The notes below the pieces were generated by a model that was not told the DNA's origin, searched no databases, and saw only the letters and a program-made list of their open reading frames with translations. The position numbers and the translations under genes are program-made. Positions 4,861-6,560 of a stretch of 6,560 nucleotides of DNA are shown one piece after another (positions within the stretch are counted from its first letter, which is position 1; every line of letters begins with the position of its first letter). The DNA is from Oscillospiraceae bacterium (GTDB lineage Bacteria > Bacillota_A > Clostridia > Oscillospirales > Oscillospiraceae): NCBI GenBank assembly GCA_031265965.1, contig JAISBX010000060.1:1-6560 (forward strand), read 5' to 3'.

Positions 4861-6560
4861 ATGCTCGAACCTAAGAACTTTGTGGATCTGCTCGACGCCC
4901 CGTATTCGCGGCGGGGTTCCTACATGGCGTTTGCCAACTCGCCGAACGGTGAGAATCTGTACGGAAAGAGCACGCTGTGGCTGTGCAACTGCCGCATACT
5001 CGGCGGCGCCATGAGCAATCTCGACAAGCCGAACGGCTTCCGTCAAGTGCGCCTAGACGCCGTAAAGGACGGCGTGGCGCTGCCGTGCGTGATCTCTACG
5101 ACGCAATCCGAGGTCATACTCGAAACGCGGCACGGTTCGATACGCTTCTGCATAGGCGAGCGCAAGCTCGTCATGGCGCGCTCCGACGACGGCCTGACGC
5201 TGCGCGTAACGCCGACGCCGGCCTTCATGTCGCCCGCGTCCGTGAATATGATGGACTCGGGGCGCCGCCTTATAGACTTCGGAGTGACGCACATCGTCGT
5301 GACTCCGCTCACGGGAGAGCTAGCGGCGTCGCACGCTTTTCTGGACATGGCGCCGGACGCCAGCGGCGTCATGCAGGCCGCGTTCGAGGAATTTCTTATA
5401 GACCCCGTGCTGCGCGGCGTCGGGGACTACCCGTCGTATGAGACGTGCGTCAAGTCGGTCGAGGACGACCTGAACGAGTTCTGCGCGCGGGTCATGCCGA
5501 GCCTGCCGGGCGAGTACGAGTCGATGAGGCTGCCGGCGCTCTGGCACACGTGGAGCATGATAGTGCTCCCTGACGGCGAATCGGATTACAAGCGTCCGAT
5601 GGTAAAAATGATGCACAGCCTGTTCGAGGGAGCGTTCGTCTGGCAGCAGCCGATGCAGGCGATCTGGCTGTCAAACGATCCGGAGCTGTCGTGGCAGGTG
5701 TTCATATCCGGCTTTGACAACCTCGACGCGAACGGGCGCATGGTCGACGGGCTCGGGTTCCGCGCGAGCGTCGGCGGGCTGGGGCTCAAACCGCCGGTAC
5801 ACGGCGCCGCGCTGATGTGGCTGCTCGACCGCGATATATACAAGGACGTGCCGGACGCCGAGTGGGAGCCCGTCTACGAGGGGCTGATAACGTGGACTAA
5901 CTATTTCCTGAATTTCCGGGACAGGGACGGCGACGGCGTCGCGGAGTTTCAGTCTCTGCTAGAGACGGGCTGGGAGGACGCGCCGTACTACAATAACGGC
6001 TTCCCGTGCGCCAGCCCGGATCTCAACGCACTGCTCGCGCTCCAGATGGAGGCGGTCGCGCGTTTGGGCAGGAAGCTCGGGAAACCGGCCGCCGAGTCCG
6101 ACGGCTGGGAGAAGAAATCAAAAGAGCTGATAGGCAAGTTGATAGCGAAATTCTGGGACGGCGAGCGCTGGTTCGCGTACAATGCCGAGACGGGCGTCAA
6201 GTCCTCGTCGGCGACGGTCTCGCTGTACGTCCCGCTCATTTTGGGCAAGCGCTTACCGCAGGACATAATCGACAAGAGCATCGCTTTCATGTTCGGGCCC
6301 GACGGCTTCAACACGCCGTACGGTCTGGCGAGCGAGGGGCTGACGAGCGACTACTTCCACCACGGCTTCACGCAGGGCTGCGTCATTACGCCCGCCCAGC
6401 TCCTGTTCGTGCTAGCGTTCGAGGCGTGCGGGCGCCCGGACCTCGCGAAGACAGTGGCGCAAGGCTACTGCACGGCGCTGCGCAAGCACGGCTTCGTACA
6501 CATAACAAACCCGCTAAACGGCCACTGCGACAGGAGCCTGACCGCCTGGGGCGAGCCCGG
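4861..6560 (+). CDS. GH63/MGH1-like six-hairpin glycosidase paralogue 3, ETGWED variant, 3' end outside window
   Basis: The frame from ATG 4861 is open to the window end (566 codons plus two bases). By comparison with its neighbours about 15-25 codons are missing. It has the same two-part layout: a beta-rich N-domain opening with APYSRRGSYMAF, then the barrel with WQQPMQAI, NDPELSW, KPPVHGAAL, DRDGDGV, E368-T-G-W-E-D373, PCASPDLNALL, FWDGERW (W432-D433-G434) and LGKRLP. The position matching the general-acid Asp of paralogue 2 is Glu372, followed by D373. The C-terminal motif reads GFVHITNPLNG (544-554), with His547 where the family usually has the base Glu. It is probably a cytoplasmic glycosidase or related carbohydrate enzyme; there is no signal peptide. 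Its N-domain is more distant from the other two, but it shares PPVHGAAL with paralogue 1 and the GW motif with paralogue 2. Substrate unknown. Confidence 0.9.
   Translation, partial: MLEPKNFVDLLDAPYSRRGSYMAFANSPNGENLYGKSTLWLCNCRILGGAMSNLDKPNGFRQVRLDAVKDGVALPCVISTTQSEVILETRHGSIRFCIGERKLVMARSDDGLTLRVTPTPAFMSPASVNMMDSGRRLIDFGVTHIVVTPLTGELAASHAFLDMAPDASGVMQAAFEEFLIDPVLRGVGDYPSYETCVKSVEDDLNEFCARVMPSLPGEYESMRLPALWHTWSMIVLPDGESDYKRPMVKMMHSLFEGAFVWQQPMQAIWLSNDPELSWQVFISGFDNLDANGRMVDGLGFRASVGGLGLKPPVHGAALMWLLDRDIYKDVPDAEWEPVYEGLITWTNYFLNFRDRDGDGVAEFQSLLETGWEDAPYYNNGFPCASPDLNALLALQMEAVARLGRKLGKPAAESDGWEKKSKELIGKLIAKFWDGERWFAYNAETGVKSSSATVSLYVPLILGKRLPQDIIDKSIAFMFGPDGFNTPYGLASEGLTSDYFHHGFTQGCVITPAQLLFVLAFEACGRPDLAKTVAQGYCTALRKHGFVHITNPLNGHCDRSLTAWGEP

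Overview
The window looks like a chromosomal segment of a GC-rich bacterium, most likely an uncultured clostridial (Bacillota) relative. The coding DNA is strongly G/C at third positions yet uses ATA for isoleucine often. Intergenic DNA is AT-rich, with sigma-A-type promoters and purine-rich Shine-Dalgarno sites. The taxonomic call is an inference from style only; there is no rRNA or marker gene here.

Layout, left to right. (1) Bases 1-71, minus strand: the first 23 codons of a divergent gene whose N-terminus carries a Walker A P-loop (GPPSSGKT). It runs off the left edge. (2) Bases 72-234: a divergent control region with a good minus-strand promoter, a weaker plus-strand promoter and a small repeat/palindrome cluster in the minus-strand leader. 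(3) Bases 235-1140: a complete 301-residue cation diffusion facilitator (CDF) metal exporter with HxxxD metal-site motifs in TM2 and TM5. (4) Bases 1141-1259: an AT-rich gap with the best promoter of the window (extended -10) and a 6-bp inverted repeat just after the predicted transcription start. (5) Bases 1260-6560: three consecutive plus-strand genes, 29 and 20 bp apart, encoding diverged paralogues of one glycosidase-like architecture: an N-terminal beta-rich domain followed by an (alpha/alpha)6 barrel of the GH63/GH37/MGH1-like superfamily. The third gene runs off the right edge, probably 15-25 codons before its stop.

The three barrel proteins are the most interesting content. They appear to be one transcription unit and have no visible signal peptide, so they are predicted to be cytoplasmic. 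Their active-site motif differs: ESGWDD in the second, ETGWED in the third, and no recognisable version in the first. By eye, none has the usual C-terminal catalytic glutamate at the expected place. This suggests a cytoplasmic oligosaccharide-processing cassette in which the copies have specialised, possibly with a non-catalytic or mechanistically altered member. No substrate can be assigned from the sequence.
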